A stretch of 64,000 bases of DNA from positions 205,309 through 269,308 of the forward strand of contig JAUMOL010000007.1 in assembly GCA_031295385.1 (NCBI GenBank), written 5' to 3'. Under the pieces are notes generated by a model. The model searched no databases. It was not told the origin of the DNA and worked only from the letters and a program-made list of their open reading frames with translations. A program made the position numbers and the translations under genes. This document shows positions 49,332-58,437 of the stretch, piece after piece. Source of the DNA: Collinsella sp. (GTDB lineage Bacteria; Actinomycetota; Coriobacteriia; Coriobacteriales; Coriobacteriaceae). Numbering within the stretch: position 1 is the stretch's first letter; each line of letters begins with the position of its first letter.

Positions 49332-50690
49332 GGGCTTATAGGACATAATGTGTGTCCACGTTGGGGGCATCGGCGCAGGTCGATGCCCCTTTTTCAGCCG
49401 CTTAAATTCCGTGCCCGCTTTTAACCGCTCGGACAGAATGTGTGTCCGGTTGCCTATCGTTCCCGCAGGTAGATAACCTTTTCCGGAACCGTTAAATACC
49501 CTTTCGGAAGAGGTGCCCATGAAGGCCGTTTATTGCCCCTACTGCGGCGGTCGGACCAAGCGCAACGGCAGGACTTCATCGGGGTCCCAGCGGTGGAGGT
49601 GCACGTCCTGCGGCGCGTCGACGACGGTGAGGTACGACGACACGGCGACGAGGCTGGACGAGTTCCTCGGGTGGCTCCTCTCCAAGGACTCCCAGGCGGC
49701 GATGCCGGGCGGCGGGCGTTCCTTCAGGCGCAGGACGGCCGAGTTCTGGGAGGTCTGGCCCATGCCCGTCCCCGACGGCGAGCTGCACCGCGTGCTCTAC
49801 GTCGACGGGATCTGGGTCGCGCGCGACCTCGTGGTGCTCATATGCTGCAGCGGCGAGAGGGTGGTCTCCTGGTACATGGCGAGGTCGGAGAACTCGAGGG
49901 CGTGGTCGGCCCTCATGGCGCCGATCCCGGCGCCCGAGGTGGTCGTCACCGACGGCGGGAGCGGGTTCGCCAAGGCCGTGCGCGAGACCTGGCCGCGCAC
50001 CAGGGTCCAGAGGTGCACCTTCCACGCCTTCTCGCAGGTCAAGCGCTACACGACGACGCGGCCGAAGCTCCAGGCGGGGCGCGAGCTCTACCTCATCGCG
50101 CGCGACCTCATGGGCATCGAGACGCTGTACCAGGCCGAGCTCTGGGTCGAGCGCTACCTCGACTGGTGCGGGTTCTGGGCCGACTTCCTGGAGGACAGGA
50201 CCGTGGTGGACGGCAGGAGGGCCTGCACCCACGAGAGGCTGAGGCGGGCGCGCTCGTCGCTGTCGTCTCTGGTGTCGGCGGGGACGCTGTTGTTCACCTA
50301 CCTCGACCCCGCCCTGGCCAAGGCCGGCCCGCTGCCGTCGACCAACAACATGATCGAGGGAGGGGTGAACTCGCAGCTGAGGGCCGTCCTGCGCAACCAC
50401 CGGGGGCTGACGTCGGTCAAGCGCGTGAAGGCGGTGTTCTGGTGGTGCCACGCGCACTCGGGGGACGCGAGGACTGCGCGCGAGAAGCTCGCCACGATGC
50501 CGACCGACGCGGACATCGACTTCCTGTTCAGCGTCTACTCCGCCTCGCCGTCGCGCGAGGACGGAGGGCCGGAGTGGGGCGACAGGGCCGTGTGGGAGGA
50601 CCTCCACCACAGGGGCCCGTACCCGTTCTGGCTGGATTAATGGATGGAAACGGATGTTCTATCGGGACACACATTATGTCCTATAAGCCC
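49332..50690 (+). mobile_element. Complete insertion sequence, IS1249-like (IS256 group)
   Basis: 1359 bp bounded by perfect 26-bp terminal inverted repeats (49332-49357 and 50665-50690; outer bases GGGCTTATAGG). A subterminal copy of the inner repeat, GGACAGAATGTGTGTCC (49431-49447), resembles GGACATAATGTGTGTCC in the left end and may be a second transposase site. AGCTTG occurs directly outside both ends, a possible 6-bp target duplication. One intact transposase gene lies inside. It is inserted between arcC and the C39-like gene. Confidence 0.92.
49519..50640 (+). CDS. Transposase of IS1249-like element
   Basis: A 373-residue DDE transposase. The N-terminal zinc ribbon CPYCGG...CTSCG is followed by the RNase-H-like core with candidate catalytic residues in YVDGIW, VVTDGGSG and NNMIEGGVNSQLR. 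The MULE/IS256-type CTFHAFSQVKRY stretch lies between. I chose the ATG at 49519 (GGAAGAGG 6 nt upstream) rather than the GTG at 49513. Base and codon use (frequent AGG/CGG/GTC, GC above the host genes) differ from the surroundings, marking recent arrival. It appears intact and possibly active. Confidence 0.92.
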   Translation: MKAVYCPYCGGRTKRNGRTSSGSQRWRCTSCGASTTVRYDDTATRLDEFLGWLLSKDSQAAMPGGGRSFRRRTAEFWEVWPMPVPDGELHRVLYVDGIWVARDLVVLICCSGERVVSWYMARSENSRAWSALMAPIPAPEVVVTDGGSGFAKAVRETWPRTRVQRCTFHAFSQVKRYTTTRPKLQAGRELYLIARDLMGIETLYQAELWVERYLDWCGFWADFLEDRTVVDGRRACTHERLRRARSSLSSLVSAGTLLFTYLDPALAKAGPLPSTNNMIEGGVNSQLRAVLRNHRGLTSVKRVKAVFWWCHAHSGDARTAREKLATMPTDADIDFLFSVYSASPSREDGGPEWGDRAVWEDLHHRGPYPFWLD

Positions 50691-50767
50691 AGCTTGGGAC
50701 AGTCCTTAAAGGCTGTCCCCAACGAGCACTCATTTAAGTCTGTCCCCAATGACTATGTCCCCAATGG
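50691..50767. repeat. GTCCCCAA-rich spacer after the IS
   Basis: Contains GGGACAG...CTGTCCC (50695-50718) and three TGTCCCCAA(C/T)GA-like units in about 70 nt. The GGGGACA core resembles other intergenic hairpins in this window. Confidence 0.5.
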
Positions 50768-51802
50768 CTAGTAGTAAGCCCACATGGCTTCGATTTCGTT
50801 GAGGACCTCTACGGCGCCCCAGCGGCGGGCGCTGCGGCTGGCCGAGTTGGGGTCGTAGACGCCAATCTGGTCGGCGTCGTCAATACCGTAAAGCACAATG
50901 TAGTGGCCCACGTTGGTAAAGGTGCCCGGCCGAACGGCGGCGATGACGGGCGCTCCCGAACGCAGCGCCTGAGTCATCGAGTCGCGATCGTTATGGAGCT
51001 CCGTTCCGTTAAGTCCCAACTGCCACGCGCCGCTCGTCATAAACGACCATTCGGTTGCACCGGTGGGGGCGTAATTGCCCACCTCGGAAAGCGCGCACAT
51101 ATCGACGGGGGTCATATCGGTGCGTCCCGTCTTAAAGATATAGACCATGGTGAGGCACGTAGGCCCGCAGGCATTTTGGCGGATGGTGCCGCCGGCGTAA
51201 GGCAGCTCCGACCACGCGGGGTCGATCTGATAGATATGGGGCATCGTGCCGGCTTGCCATTGCGAGCGCGGGGTCGAAAAGGCGAAAGAATAACCGGGCG
51301 CGACGGGGGCCTTGAGCAGCTTGTCCTCGGCGGTGGGTTCGAGACCGGCCGAGCCGTGGGACATACAGGAGCTCATAAGCACAAAGACCAGACAGGTAAG
51401 GATAGAGCACAGTGCGAGGCGAAGTCGACGGGCCGGCAGGGCGGGGGCATTCACGTGCGATGTCGAGCGGTAAGGCTTGCCGTCGCGTTCACCTTGGGGA
51501 TGCGAAAAGAAGCGGTTGAGATGGATGCCGGGCTGACGTGCGCCGTTGCGGCGTAGTTGCGGAACCTCGGCTTGGCGCTGTCGAGTGCGCGCGCCCAAGC
51601 GGCCATCTTGCTGCGCGCTCGTGCTCGTGCTCGGACGACCACTCTGCCGCGTTCTGCTTGCCTGCTGCCGAGACGAAGGCCTGGGTTGCTCTTGGAGGCG
51701 TTGCGGATTGCTGCTTGTGGCACTTCCGGGCGTCGGCGTGGTACGGCCAGCAAGGCGAACGCTTTGTCGCCGTTGATCACCGTCGTTGTATCCGTATGCC
51801 AT
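50768..51802 (-). CDS. Membrane-anchored C39-like cysteine peptidase domain protein
   Basis: A 344-residue protein. Residues 1-120 are a basic, Arg/Gln/Ser-rich cytoplasmic tail. One helix (LRLALCSILTCLVFVLMSSCM, about 125-147) leads to an outer C39-like domain: IYQIDPAWSELPYAGGTIRQNACGPTCL (catalytic Cys in NACGPT), VGHYIVLYGID (His) and VYDPNSA (Asp/Asn). It resembles Peptidase_C39_2 proteins, some of which process or bind exported peptides. There is no transporter gene beside it. Translation starts at the ATG after AAGGCGG. An inactive relative acting as a binding protein is possible. Confidence 0.8.
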   Translation of the reverse strand: MAYGYNDGDQRRQSVRLAGRTTPTPGSATSSNPQRLQEQPRPSSRQQASRTRQSGRPSTSTSAQQDGRLGARTRQRQAEVPQLRRNGARQPGIHLNRFFSHPQGERDGKPYRSTSHVNAPALPARRLRLALCSILTCLVFVLMSSCMSHGSAGLEPTAEDKLLKAPVAPGYSFAFSTPRSQWQAGTMPHIYQIDPAWSELPYAGGTIRQNACGPTCLTMVYIFKTGRTDMTPVDMCALSEVGNYAPTGATEWSFMTSGAWQLGLNGTELHNDRDSMTQALRSGAPVIAAVRPGTFTNVGHYIVLYGIDDADQIGVYDPNSASRSARRWGAVEVLNEIEAMWAYY

Positions 51803-52162
51803 TCGTACCGCCTTGTCTCATGTATAACCTGTCCATCCTACAAAAAAGATGTGCAACAAATGGGTCCGCGCGTCAAAAGCTCGGTAAACGGTACGAAAGG
51901 CGCAAAACACACGGCCTCAAAAACATCTCTATATGCGTCCGATGAGCGTACGCCCGTCGGACGGGCGGCAACAATGAGCGGCAAACCGTGCCGTTCGTCC
52001 CAAAAACGGCGCCGCTCGTTTTGCAGTTCTGCCTTCGGTCGAGCTACAAGCGGAGCTGCTGCGCCAAGGCCGTATCTTAAAGCCACGAAATAAAAGAGCG
52101 CGGCAAAACAGACCGCGCAAGGGGTGACGTCAAGGGGCGTCAAAAAGGAAAGGAGGGGAACA
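51803..52162. promoter_or_regulatory. Divergent leader region before the APC permease
   Basis: 360 nt with no gene. Two nested stem candidates are present: GAGCGGC...GCCGCTC (51976-52017) with GCCGTT/AACGGC inside, and GCGCGG...CCGCGC (52098-52118) just before the GGAAAGGAGGGG ribosome binding site. It could be a structured mRNA leader; I do not recognise a riboswitch class. Confidence 0.45.
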
Positions 52163-53614
52163 ATGGCGGACAAGAACGCAGAAGTTGCAGTCGAGGATAA
52201 CGGCGGAATGAAGAAAACGCTTTCGCTCTGGAACTTCTTCACCATCGGTTTCGGTGCCATCATCGGTACCGGTTGGGTTCTGCAGGTCGGCGACTGGATG
52301 GTCGTGGGCGGCGGTCCCGTTCCCGCTATGATCGCATTCCTCTTGGGTGCAATCTTCCTCGTGCCCGTCGGAGCTGTTTTCGGTGAGCTCACGGCTGCTA
52401 TCCCCATCTCGGGCGGCATCGTCGAGTATGTCGATCGTAGCTTTGGCCGTACGCTGAGCTACATCACCGGTTGGCTTTTGGCCCTGGGCAACGGCATCCT
52501 GTGCCCGTGGGAGGCCATCGCCATTTCGACCCTCGTGTCCGAGATGTTCGGCAGCCTGCCCGGCCTTGAGTGGCTGCGCGCCGTCAAGCTCTACACCATA
52601 CTGGGGGCCGACGTCTACCTGTTCCCGACGCTGATCGCGCTCGGCTTTGCAGTCTACGTCATCTTCCTCAACTTCCGCGGTGCCAGCTCGGCTGCCAAGC
52701 TCCAGGCCTTCCTGACCAAGGCCCTGCTCTGCGGCATGCTGCTCGCCATGGGCGTCTCGCTGTTCACCGGCTCGCCGGACAATGCCATGCCCGTGTTCTC
52801 CCAGGTCACCGGCGCTGGCGGCGGCAAGGCCGCTACCGAGAGCTCCAGCCTGTTTGCCGGCATCGTGTCGGTCCTGGTTCTGACCCCGTTCTTCTACGCT
52901 GGCTTCGACACCATTCCTCAGCAGGCTGAGGAAGCAGCCGAGGGCCTCAACTGGAACAAGTTCGGCAAGATCATCTCCCTGGCCCTGCTGGCCGCCGGCG
53001 GCTTCTACATGGTCTGCATCTACTCGTTCGGCACCATCCTCGACTGGCATGAGTTTGTTAAGAGCCCGGTTCCCGCGCTTGCCTGCCTCAAGGGCATCAA
53101 CATGCTTCTGTACCTGGCCATGCTCGTCATCGCCACGCTTGGACCCATGGGCCCGATGAACTCCTTCTACGGCGCCACGAGCCGCATCATGCTCGCCATG
53201 GGCCGCAAGGGCCAGCTGCCCGAGCAGTTCGCCGAGGTCGACCCCAAGTCCGGCGCTCCCAAGCTTGCCTGTGTCGTTCTGGGCGTCATCACCGTCGTCG
53301 GTCCGTTCCTGGGCAAGAACATGCTCATCCCTCTGACCAACGTGTCGGCTCTCGCCTTCATCTTCTCCTGCGGCATGGTCGCCCTCGCTTGCCTGCGCAT
53401 GCGCTTCACTGAGCCCGACCTGCCTCGTCCCTACGAGGTGCCCGGCGGCAAGTTTGGCATCGGCCTCGCTATCGCTGCCTGCGCCATCATCATCGGCCTG
53501 CTCGTGATTCCGTTCTCTCCCGCCTCCCTCAACATGGTGGAGTGGAGCATCGTGATCGGCTGGCTGGCCGTCGGCCTGGCTCTCATGGCCTTCACCAATT
53601 CCCGCAAAAAGTAA
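52163..53614 (+). CDS. APC-superfamily amino acid permease
   Basis: A 483-residue transporter with about 12 helices. The family's first-helix signature is FFTIGFGAIIGTGWVLQVGDW; helix 6-type FFYAGFDTIPQQAEEA and the MGPMNSFYGATSRIMLAMGR region follow. AGGAGGGG precedes the ATG. An amidohydrolase gene follows 131 nt later with two hairpins between, so the pair may be one operon for uptake and hydrolysis of an amide, peptide or cyclic compound. The substrate cannot be read from sequence. Confidence 0.9.
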   Translation: MADKNAEVAVEDNGGMKKTLSLWNFFTIGFGAIIGTGWVLQVGDWMVVGGGPVPAMIAFLLGAIFLVPVGAVFGELTAAIPISGGIVEYVDRSFGRTLSYITGWLLALGNGILCPWEAIAISTLVSEMFGSLPGLEWLRAVKLYTILGADVYLFPTLIALGFAVYVIFLNFRGASSAAKLQAFLTKALLCGMLLAMGVSLFTGSPDNAMPVFSQVTGAGGGKAATESSSLFAGIVSVLVLTPFFYAGFDTIPQQAEEAAEGLNWNKFGKIISLALLAAGGFYMVCIYSFGTILDWHEFVKSPVPALACLKGINMLLYLAMLVIATLGPMGPMNSFYGATSRIMLAMGRKGQLPEQFAEVDPKSGAPKLACVVLGVITVVGPFLGKNMLIPLTNVSALAFIFSCGMVALACLRMRFTEPDLPRPYEVPGGKFGIGLAIAACAIIIGLLVIPFSPASLNMVEWSIVIGWLAVGLALMAFTNSRKK

Positions 53615-53634
53615 CGCCGAGCCGGGGCGGATCA

Positions 53635-53715
53635 GGTGCGCGGGACCCTCTCTTCCGCGCACCGAACCCGGCACCACTTGGGTAGCTTTGTGAGGCCTTA
53701 ACCCAACACGGCCTC
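53635..53715 (+). other. Tandem hairpins between permease and amidohydrolase genes
   Basis: GGTGCGCGG / CCGCGCACC (53635-53663, 9-bp perfect) and GAGGCC / GGCCTC (53692-53715). Neither has a U-tract, so they may stabilise or process the mRNA rather than end it. Confidence 0.5.
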
Positions 53716-53745
53716 GCCCACTATATGGATCCATAAGGAGGAACC

Positions 53746-55023
53746 ATGTCCACTAAGTATGCAATCGTTGGCGGCAAGCTCATCGACGGTACCGGTGCCG
53801 AGCCGGTCGAGAACTCCCTCGTTCTCGTCGACGACAACGGCAAGATCGAGTACGCTGGCGCCATGCAGGACCTTCCCGAGGGCGTTGAGGTCATCGACGC
53901 CGCCGGCAAGACCGTCCTTCCCGGCCTGATCGATACCCACCTGCACTTCTCGGGCAACTTGACCGACGATGACACAGACTGGGTCATGCAGCCGCTCCTC
54001 GAGAAGCAGGCCGTCGCCGTCAAGCAGGCCTACGACTGTCTCACCCACGGCCTCACCACCGTCTGCGAGATCGGCCGCTTTGGTATCCAGATTCGTGACT
54101 GCATCGACAAGGGCGTCTTCAAGGGCCCGCGCGTTCTGGCCACCGGCCTTGGCTTCTGCCGCGTTGCCGGCCACGGCGACTCCCACCACTGCAGCCAAGA
54201 GCTCAACAAGGAATCGCACCCCTGGGGCGATCAGGTCGACGGTCCTTGGGATCTGCGCAAGGCCGTCCGTCGTCGCCTGCGCGAGAACCCCGATGCCATC
54301 AAGATCTGGGCTACCGGTGGCGGCATCTGGCGCTGGGACTCCGGCCGCGACCAGCACTACTGCTCCGAGGAGATTCAGGCCGTGGTCGAAGAGGCAAAGA
54401 TGGTCGGCATCCCCGTGTGGAGCCACTGCTACAACAACCACGCCGCTGCCTACGATTCCGTTCGCTTTGGCTGCGAGCAGCTGATTCACGGCTTCGATAT
54501 CGATGAGCGCACCATGGACCTCATGGCCGAGCAGGGCACCTTCTTCACCCCGACGATCGCCTTCCTGCCCACCTGGTACGCCACCTATCCGCCCGTCTAC
54601 GTCCCCGAGCTGCACGACAAGTACGAGGGCACCCTGGTCGAGAAGGAGCTGCAGCGCAACTACGACTGCCTGCGCGAGGCCAAGAAGCGCGGCGTCGTCA
54701 TGACGATCGGCTCCGACTCCTTCTCCTTCGTCACCCCGTACGGCACCTGTTCCATCGAGGAGATGTACGAGTTCGTCGACAAGATCGGCTTCACCCCGGT
54801 CGAGACCATCACCTGCGCTACCCTCAACGGTGCCAAGATGTGCCACATCGAGGACGAGACCGGTTCCATCGAGGCCGGCAAGTGCGCCGACCTGCTGGTC
54901 GTCAACGGTGACGTCGCCGCCGACATCCACGTGCTCAACACCGACAACATGGACGTCATCATGAAGGACGGCTGGATTGTCGAGGCCGGCACCTTCGGCG
55001 AGGCAAACAAGTACAGCGCCTAA
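53746..55023 (+). CDS. Metal-dependent amidohydrolase
   Basis: A 425-residue hydrolase of the amidohydrolase superfamily (imidazolonepropionase/prolidase-like group). The likely metal and catalytic residues are HLH (H65, H67 in GLIDTHLHF), K186 in IKIWATGG, H227 in WSHCY, H248 in LIHGFD and D324 in IGSDSF. The N- and C-terminal strands form the small beta sandwich (GGKLIDGTG..., GSIEAGKCADLLVVNGD). AAGGAGGA precedes the ATG. It follows the APC permease, which may import its substrate, and precedes a LytS/LytTR pair that may sense it. Exact substrate unknown. Confidence 0.9.
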   Translation: MSTKYAIVGGKLIDGTGAEPVENSLVLVDDNGKIEYAGAMQDLPEGVEVIDAAGKTVLPGLIDTHLHFSGNLTDDDTDWVMQPLLEKQAVAVKQAYDCLTHGLTTVCEIGRFGIQIRDCIDKGVFKGPRVLATGLGFCRVAGHGDSHHCSQELNKESHPWGDQVDGPWDLRKAVRRRLRENPDAIKIWATGGGIWRWDSGRDQHYCSEEIQAVVEEAKMVGIPVWSHCYNNHAAAYDSVRFGCEQLIHGFDIDERTMDLMAEQGTFFTPTIAFLPTWYATYPPVYVPELHDKYEGTLVEKELQRNYDCLREAKKRGVVMTIGSDSFSFVTPYGTCSIEEMYEFVDKIGFTPVETITCATLNGAKMCHIEDETGSIEAGKCADLLVVNGDVAADIHVLNTDNMDVIMKDGWIVEAGTFGEANKYSA

Positions 55024-55141
55024 GCTACCGTTCATCGATGGCTTGATGTAAAACACAGTATTTGATTGCATAATGCAATGGGGAGGGTCGCTTGCGGCCC
55101 TCTTTATTGCTATGGGGTGCGTCAGTAAGAAGGAGATGACG

Positions 55142-56527
55142 GTGGATCTCAATAGGCTGATTCTGGGCAAGAGCTACAACTCTACCAAGGTCTTTCGTAC
55201 CGCTCAGCATGTGGTTCAAGCCATCTTGCTCGGTATTGTCGTTCCGCTGCTTATCCTGCTGCTCATCTGGGATCTAACCGATAATCCCAATCCCGTTCCG
55301 GCCGTTGTCGTCATTGCCGGCTTGGTCATGCTGTGCTTCTTCTTCTCGTACGTCTTTGTCGTTCCCGACGACCTCACATCGAGCGCAACCGACCGCACGC
55401 TCGCCATCGCTTCAAAAATATTCGCCTACACGTCGCGCGGCCTTACGCCCGAAGCTGCCCTGGGCGCCTCTAAGATCATCCTGTCCGAAACTATCGCCTC
55501 TGCCATCTGCTTTACCGACGGCAAGCAGGTGTTGGCAAGCTGGGGCGAGGACTCGGCAAAATGCCCCGCGGGCACCCCGGTGGTACTGCGGACTACGCTC
55601 AACGTGATCAACAGCGGTGAGCAAAGCGTGTTCTCGCGCGATGCCTCGACCGAGACGGGTGGCTACTTTCCGCGCCTGCGCGCCGGTATTGTCGCACCGC
55701 TTACCGTGCGCGGGCATTGCGTGGGCACGCTCGAGCTGTATTATCCCCGTCTGAGCAGCATCGATATGCGCCAGACGGCGCTTGCCTCGGGCTTTGCCGA
55801 TCTAATTTCCACGCAGCTTGCGAGCTTTGAGCTCGAGCGCCAGGACGAGCTTACGGCCCGCGTGGAGCTGCGCGCCTTGCAATCGCAGGTCGATCCTCAT
55901 TTTCTGTTTAACACCATCAGCACCATCGTGTCGCTCGTGCGTACCGAGCCCGACAAGGCGCGATCGTTACTCATCGATTTTTCCAATTATTACCGTCAGA
56001 CGCTTTCTGACTCCGATACGCTCACCACGCTCGAGCACGAGGTGGAGCAGGGCACTCGTTATATCAATCTTATGCAGGCCCGGTATGGCGACGGCCGTTT
56101 GCGCGTTTCGGTCGACATCGACTTCGAGGTGCGCGACAGCCTGGTACCGCCGTTTATCTTGCAGCCGCTGCTCGAAAATTGCATCAAGCATGCGCAGCGC
56201 GAGATCGAGCCGCTTTCTATTCGTGTTAGGGCTTTTGAGACCGATGACGGCTTGGAGATCATCGTCGAAGATGACGGCATCGGGATGAGCGAAGAAGTCT
56301 GCGCGCATCTGTTTGAGCAGCATCGCCGAGAGGAGCCCGAGAGCATTACCGCCGACGGCTCCGTCAAGCGAGGTTGCGGCCTGGCGCTCTTCAACGTGCT
56401 TCAGCGCATCCATTTCTTTTACGGAGAAGATTCTGGCATGCGCGTGAAGTCCCAGGAGGGCGTGGGAACGCAGGTCATCGTTGAGTTGAACGGCGAGCCG
56501 CATGAGCCGGCGCCGCTAACGGTGTAG
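55142..56527 (+). CDS. LytS-type sensor histidine kinase
   Basis: A 461-residue membrane kinase. Two helices at the N-terminus (about 25-75) are followed by a GAF-like domain, then a His_kinase module: QSQVDPHFLFNTI (phospho-His), FILQPLLENCIKHA (N box), EDDGIGM and GCGLAL. AAGGAG at 55130-55135 directly abuts the ATG at 55136 but lies 6 nt from the GTG at 55142, so GTG is preferred. The LytTR regulator follows 38 nt later. A paralogous pair lies at 61053-63185. The nearby amidohydrolase and permease may be targets or provide the ligand. Confidence 0.92.
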   Translation: MDLNRLILGKSYNSTKVFRTAQHVVQAILLGIVVPLLILLLIWDLTDNPNPVPAVVVIAGLVMLCFFFSYVFVVPDDLTSSATDRTLAIASKIFAYTSRGLTPEAALGASKIILSETIASAICFTDGKQVLASWGEDSAKCPAGTPVVLRTTLNVINSGEQSVFSRDASTETGGYFPRLRAGIVAPLTVRGHCVGTLELYYPRLSSIDMRQTALASGFADLISTQLASFELERQDELTARVELRALQSQVDPHFLFNTISTIVSLVRTEPDKARSLLIDFSNYYRQTLSDSDTLTTLEHEVEQGTRYINLMQARYGDGRLRVSVDIDFEVRDSLVPPFILQPLLENCIKHAQREIEPLSIRVRAFETDDGLEIIVEDDGIGMSEEVCAHLFEQHRREEPESITADGSVKRGCGLALFNVLQRIHFFYGEDSGMRVKSQEGVGTQVIVELNGEPHEPAPLTV

Positions 56528-56565
56528 CACGCGGTTGGATTGAGAGAAAAAGAGGGGAAGCGCAT

Positions 56566-57300
56566 ATGTCCGAAGGCTGGAACATCCTGGTGGTTGATGA
56601 CGAGCCCCCAATTAGGGCTGAGCTACGCTATCTGTTGGAAAAGGATACGCGTGTGGGTCAGATTGCCGAGGCGGGCAATGTCACCGAAGCCGTGGAGCTG
56701 ATTCTGTCGAACAAGCCCGACGTGCTGTTTTTAGACATCACGATGCCCGGGCGCTCGGGAATTGAGCTTGCCGAGACCCTGCAAAACCTAAAGAGGCCGC
56801 CGGTCGTGGTGTTTGTGACGGCATTTGCCGAGTATGCGGCCGATGCCTATAACCTCGATGCTGTCGATTACGTCGTTAAACCGGTCGAGGATGCCCGCTT
56901 GTCAAAGGCGCTCGACAAGATCGAGACTGCCCTGGGCGCTCGCCGCGTCGTCCATGCTCCGCGCCAGCCTTTGCGCCTGACGGTGGATCGCGGGGGCAAA
57001 AAGGTGTTCATTCCCGTGGCGGATGTATGCTACTTTGAGGCGCGCGCCGATTTTTGCAACGCCGTCTGCGCCGAGGGGGCGTACCTGATCAATGAGTCGA
57101 TTTCCTCGCTCGAGCGTCGCCTGGCCTCCGAGGGCTTTATCCGCGTCCACCGCAGCTATCTGGTTAATTTGGAAGACGTGCACAATGTCGAGATCGGCTC
57201 CACGGGCCTGATGGAGCTCAGGCTCGATCGCGTAACCTCGACGGTGCCCGTGTCCCGCCGTCGCGCCGCCGAGGTCAAATCGCACTTGGGGCTAGCGTAA
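56566..57300 (+). CDS. LytTR-family response regulator
   Basis: 244 residues. The receiver domain has VVDDEPP, the phospho-Asp in VLFLDITMPG, VTAF and VVKPVE. The C-terminal LytTR DNA-binding domain shows VCYFEARADFC, GFIRVHRSYLVNLEDV and VPVSRRRAAEVK. It pairs with the kinase 38 nt upstream. LytTR proteins bind direct repeats of a 9-bp box; I did not find clear boxes in the region. Confidence 0.94.
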   Translation: MSEGWNILVVDDEPPIRAELRYLLEKDTRVGQIAEAGNVTEAVELILSNKPDVLFLDITMPGRSGIELAETLQNLKRPPVVVFVTAFAEYAADAYNLDAVDYVVKPVEDARLSKALDKIETALGARRVVHAPRQPLRLTVDRGGKKVFIPVADVCYFEARADFCNAVCAEGAYLINESISSLERRLASEGFIRVHRSYLVNLEDVHNVEIGSTGLMELRLDRVTSTVPVSRRRAAEVKSHLGLA

Positions 57301-57391
57301 GGGTCGGTGTGCCATCGTTTGCCGTTGCAGGTTTGGCATGACTGTGCGGTGGGCATAATGGATTGCATCGAATGAAATCGAAAGGATTATT

Positions 57392-58336
57392 ATGCCTGCG
57401 CTCATTACGCATCATCTGTTTGGCGAGGAAAGCATCGACCGTCTTCCGCAGGGCGTTATCACGTCCGACGAGGAGCGCATCGCCTTTATCCTGGGAAACC
57501 AAGGTCCCGACCCGTTCTTCTTTCACATGCTCACGCCGCGCATTTCCGACTGCATGTCGCTTGCTCAGGTCATGCACCGCTCGCGCATGTCGCGCCAGTT
57601 CTCGTGCCTGCGCGACGGCGTGTCGCACCTGCAGCCGCGCGATGCCAATCTGGGTCGCGCCTTTGCGCTGGGCCTGTTGTCGCACTATGTGCTCGATCGC
57701 AATGCCCATCCCTTTGTCTACGAGCAGCAGTTTGGCATTGTCGAGTCCGATCCCGAGCTCGAGGCTTCGGGCAGTCAAGTTCATGCCGTGCTCGAAAGCG
57801 ATCTGGACGTGCTGATGCTGCAGCTCAAGCGCGATGGGGCTACGGTCGAGGATTATCCGCCGGCGGGCGAGATCGTCACTACCGACCGCATCAATCGCGT
57901 TGCCGGTGTGCTGATGAGCTATGTTGCCGGACGCGTGTACGGCATCGATATCCCGGTGGGAGAGTACGGCGGCGCCGTAGCCGACATGCAGCTGCTCTAC
58001 CGCACTATCGAGCCCGCCGGTTCGGCCAAGACGCGCGCGATTGCCCTGCTCGAGGGCTTGGTGCACGATTATTCGCTGCTCGACGGCCTTGCGCACCGCG
58101 TGACGACCGAGCTGCCCGAGCGTACCGGCAACCTGGGCCACTTGGCATGGAAGAGCCCCTTTACCGACGAGGTCTCGAACGAGAGCTTCCCCGAGGTCTT
58201 TGACCGCGCGCTGGTCGATTACGAGCTCGCCGTCGCCCGCTTTATCGAGACCGGCGATATGGAAGCCGTGACCAACCACGTCAATTACAGCGGTCGCGTG
58301 CTCGGCGCCGACGAAGAGTTCGACCGCGAGGAGTAG
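57392..58336 (+). CDS. Zinc-dependent phospholipase C family protein
   Basis: A 314-residue protein of the zinc-dependent phospholipase C/S1-P1-like fold. Candidate metal ligands include THHLFGEE, NQGPDPFFFH, GLLSHYVLDRNAHPFVY and VHDYSLL. No signal peptide is present, so it probably acts in the cytoplasm and may not be a lipase. It starts 91 nt after the LytTR gene with its own GAAAGGA ribosome binding site and a CATAAT -10-like box at about 57355. Substrate unknown. Confidence 0.82.
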   Translation: MPALITHHLFGEESIDRLPQGVITSDEERIAFILGNQGPDPFFFHMLTPRISDCMSLAQVMHRSRMSRQFSCLRDGVSHLQPRDANLGRAFALGLLSHYVLDRNAHPFVYEQQFGIVESDPELEASGSQVHAVLESDLDVLMLQLKRDGATVEDYPPAGEIVTTDRINRVAGVLMSYVAGRVYGIDIPVGEYGGAVADMQLLYRTIEPAGSAKTRAIALLEGLVHDYSLLDGLAHRVTTELPERTGNLGHLAWKSPFTDEVSNESFPEVFDRALVDYELAVARFIETGDMEAVTNHVNYSGRVLGADEEFDREE

Positions 58337-58437
58337 GGCTCGTGCGTGCCCCTTTGCCGAATCCTTACCGGCGCCTCTGGACAATTGGGGTACGATGAAC
58401 TAACTGCATATCGGGCGAATACGAAGGGGCCCTGTCC

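Noticed and set aside
49533..50771. Alternative 412-codon frame over the transposase
   Set aside because: The translation is Arg/Gly/Ala-rich without domains, whereas the other frame has the full DDE transposase signature.
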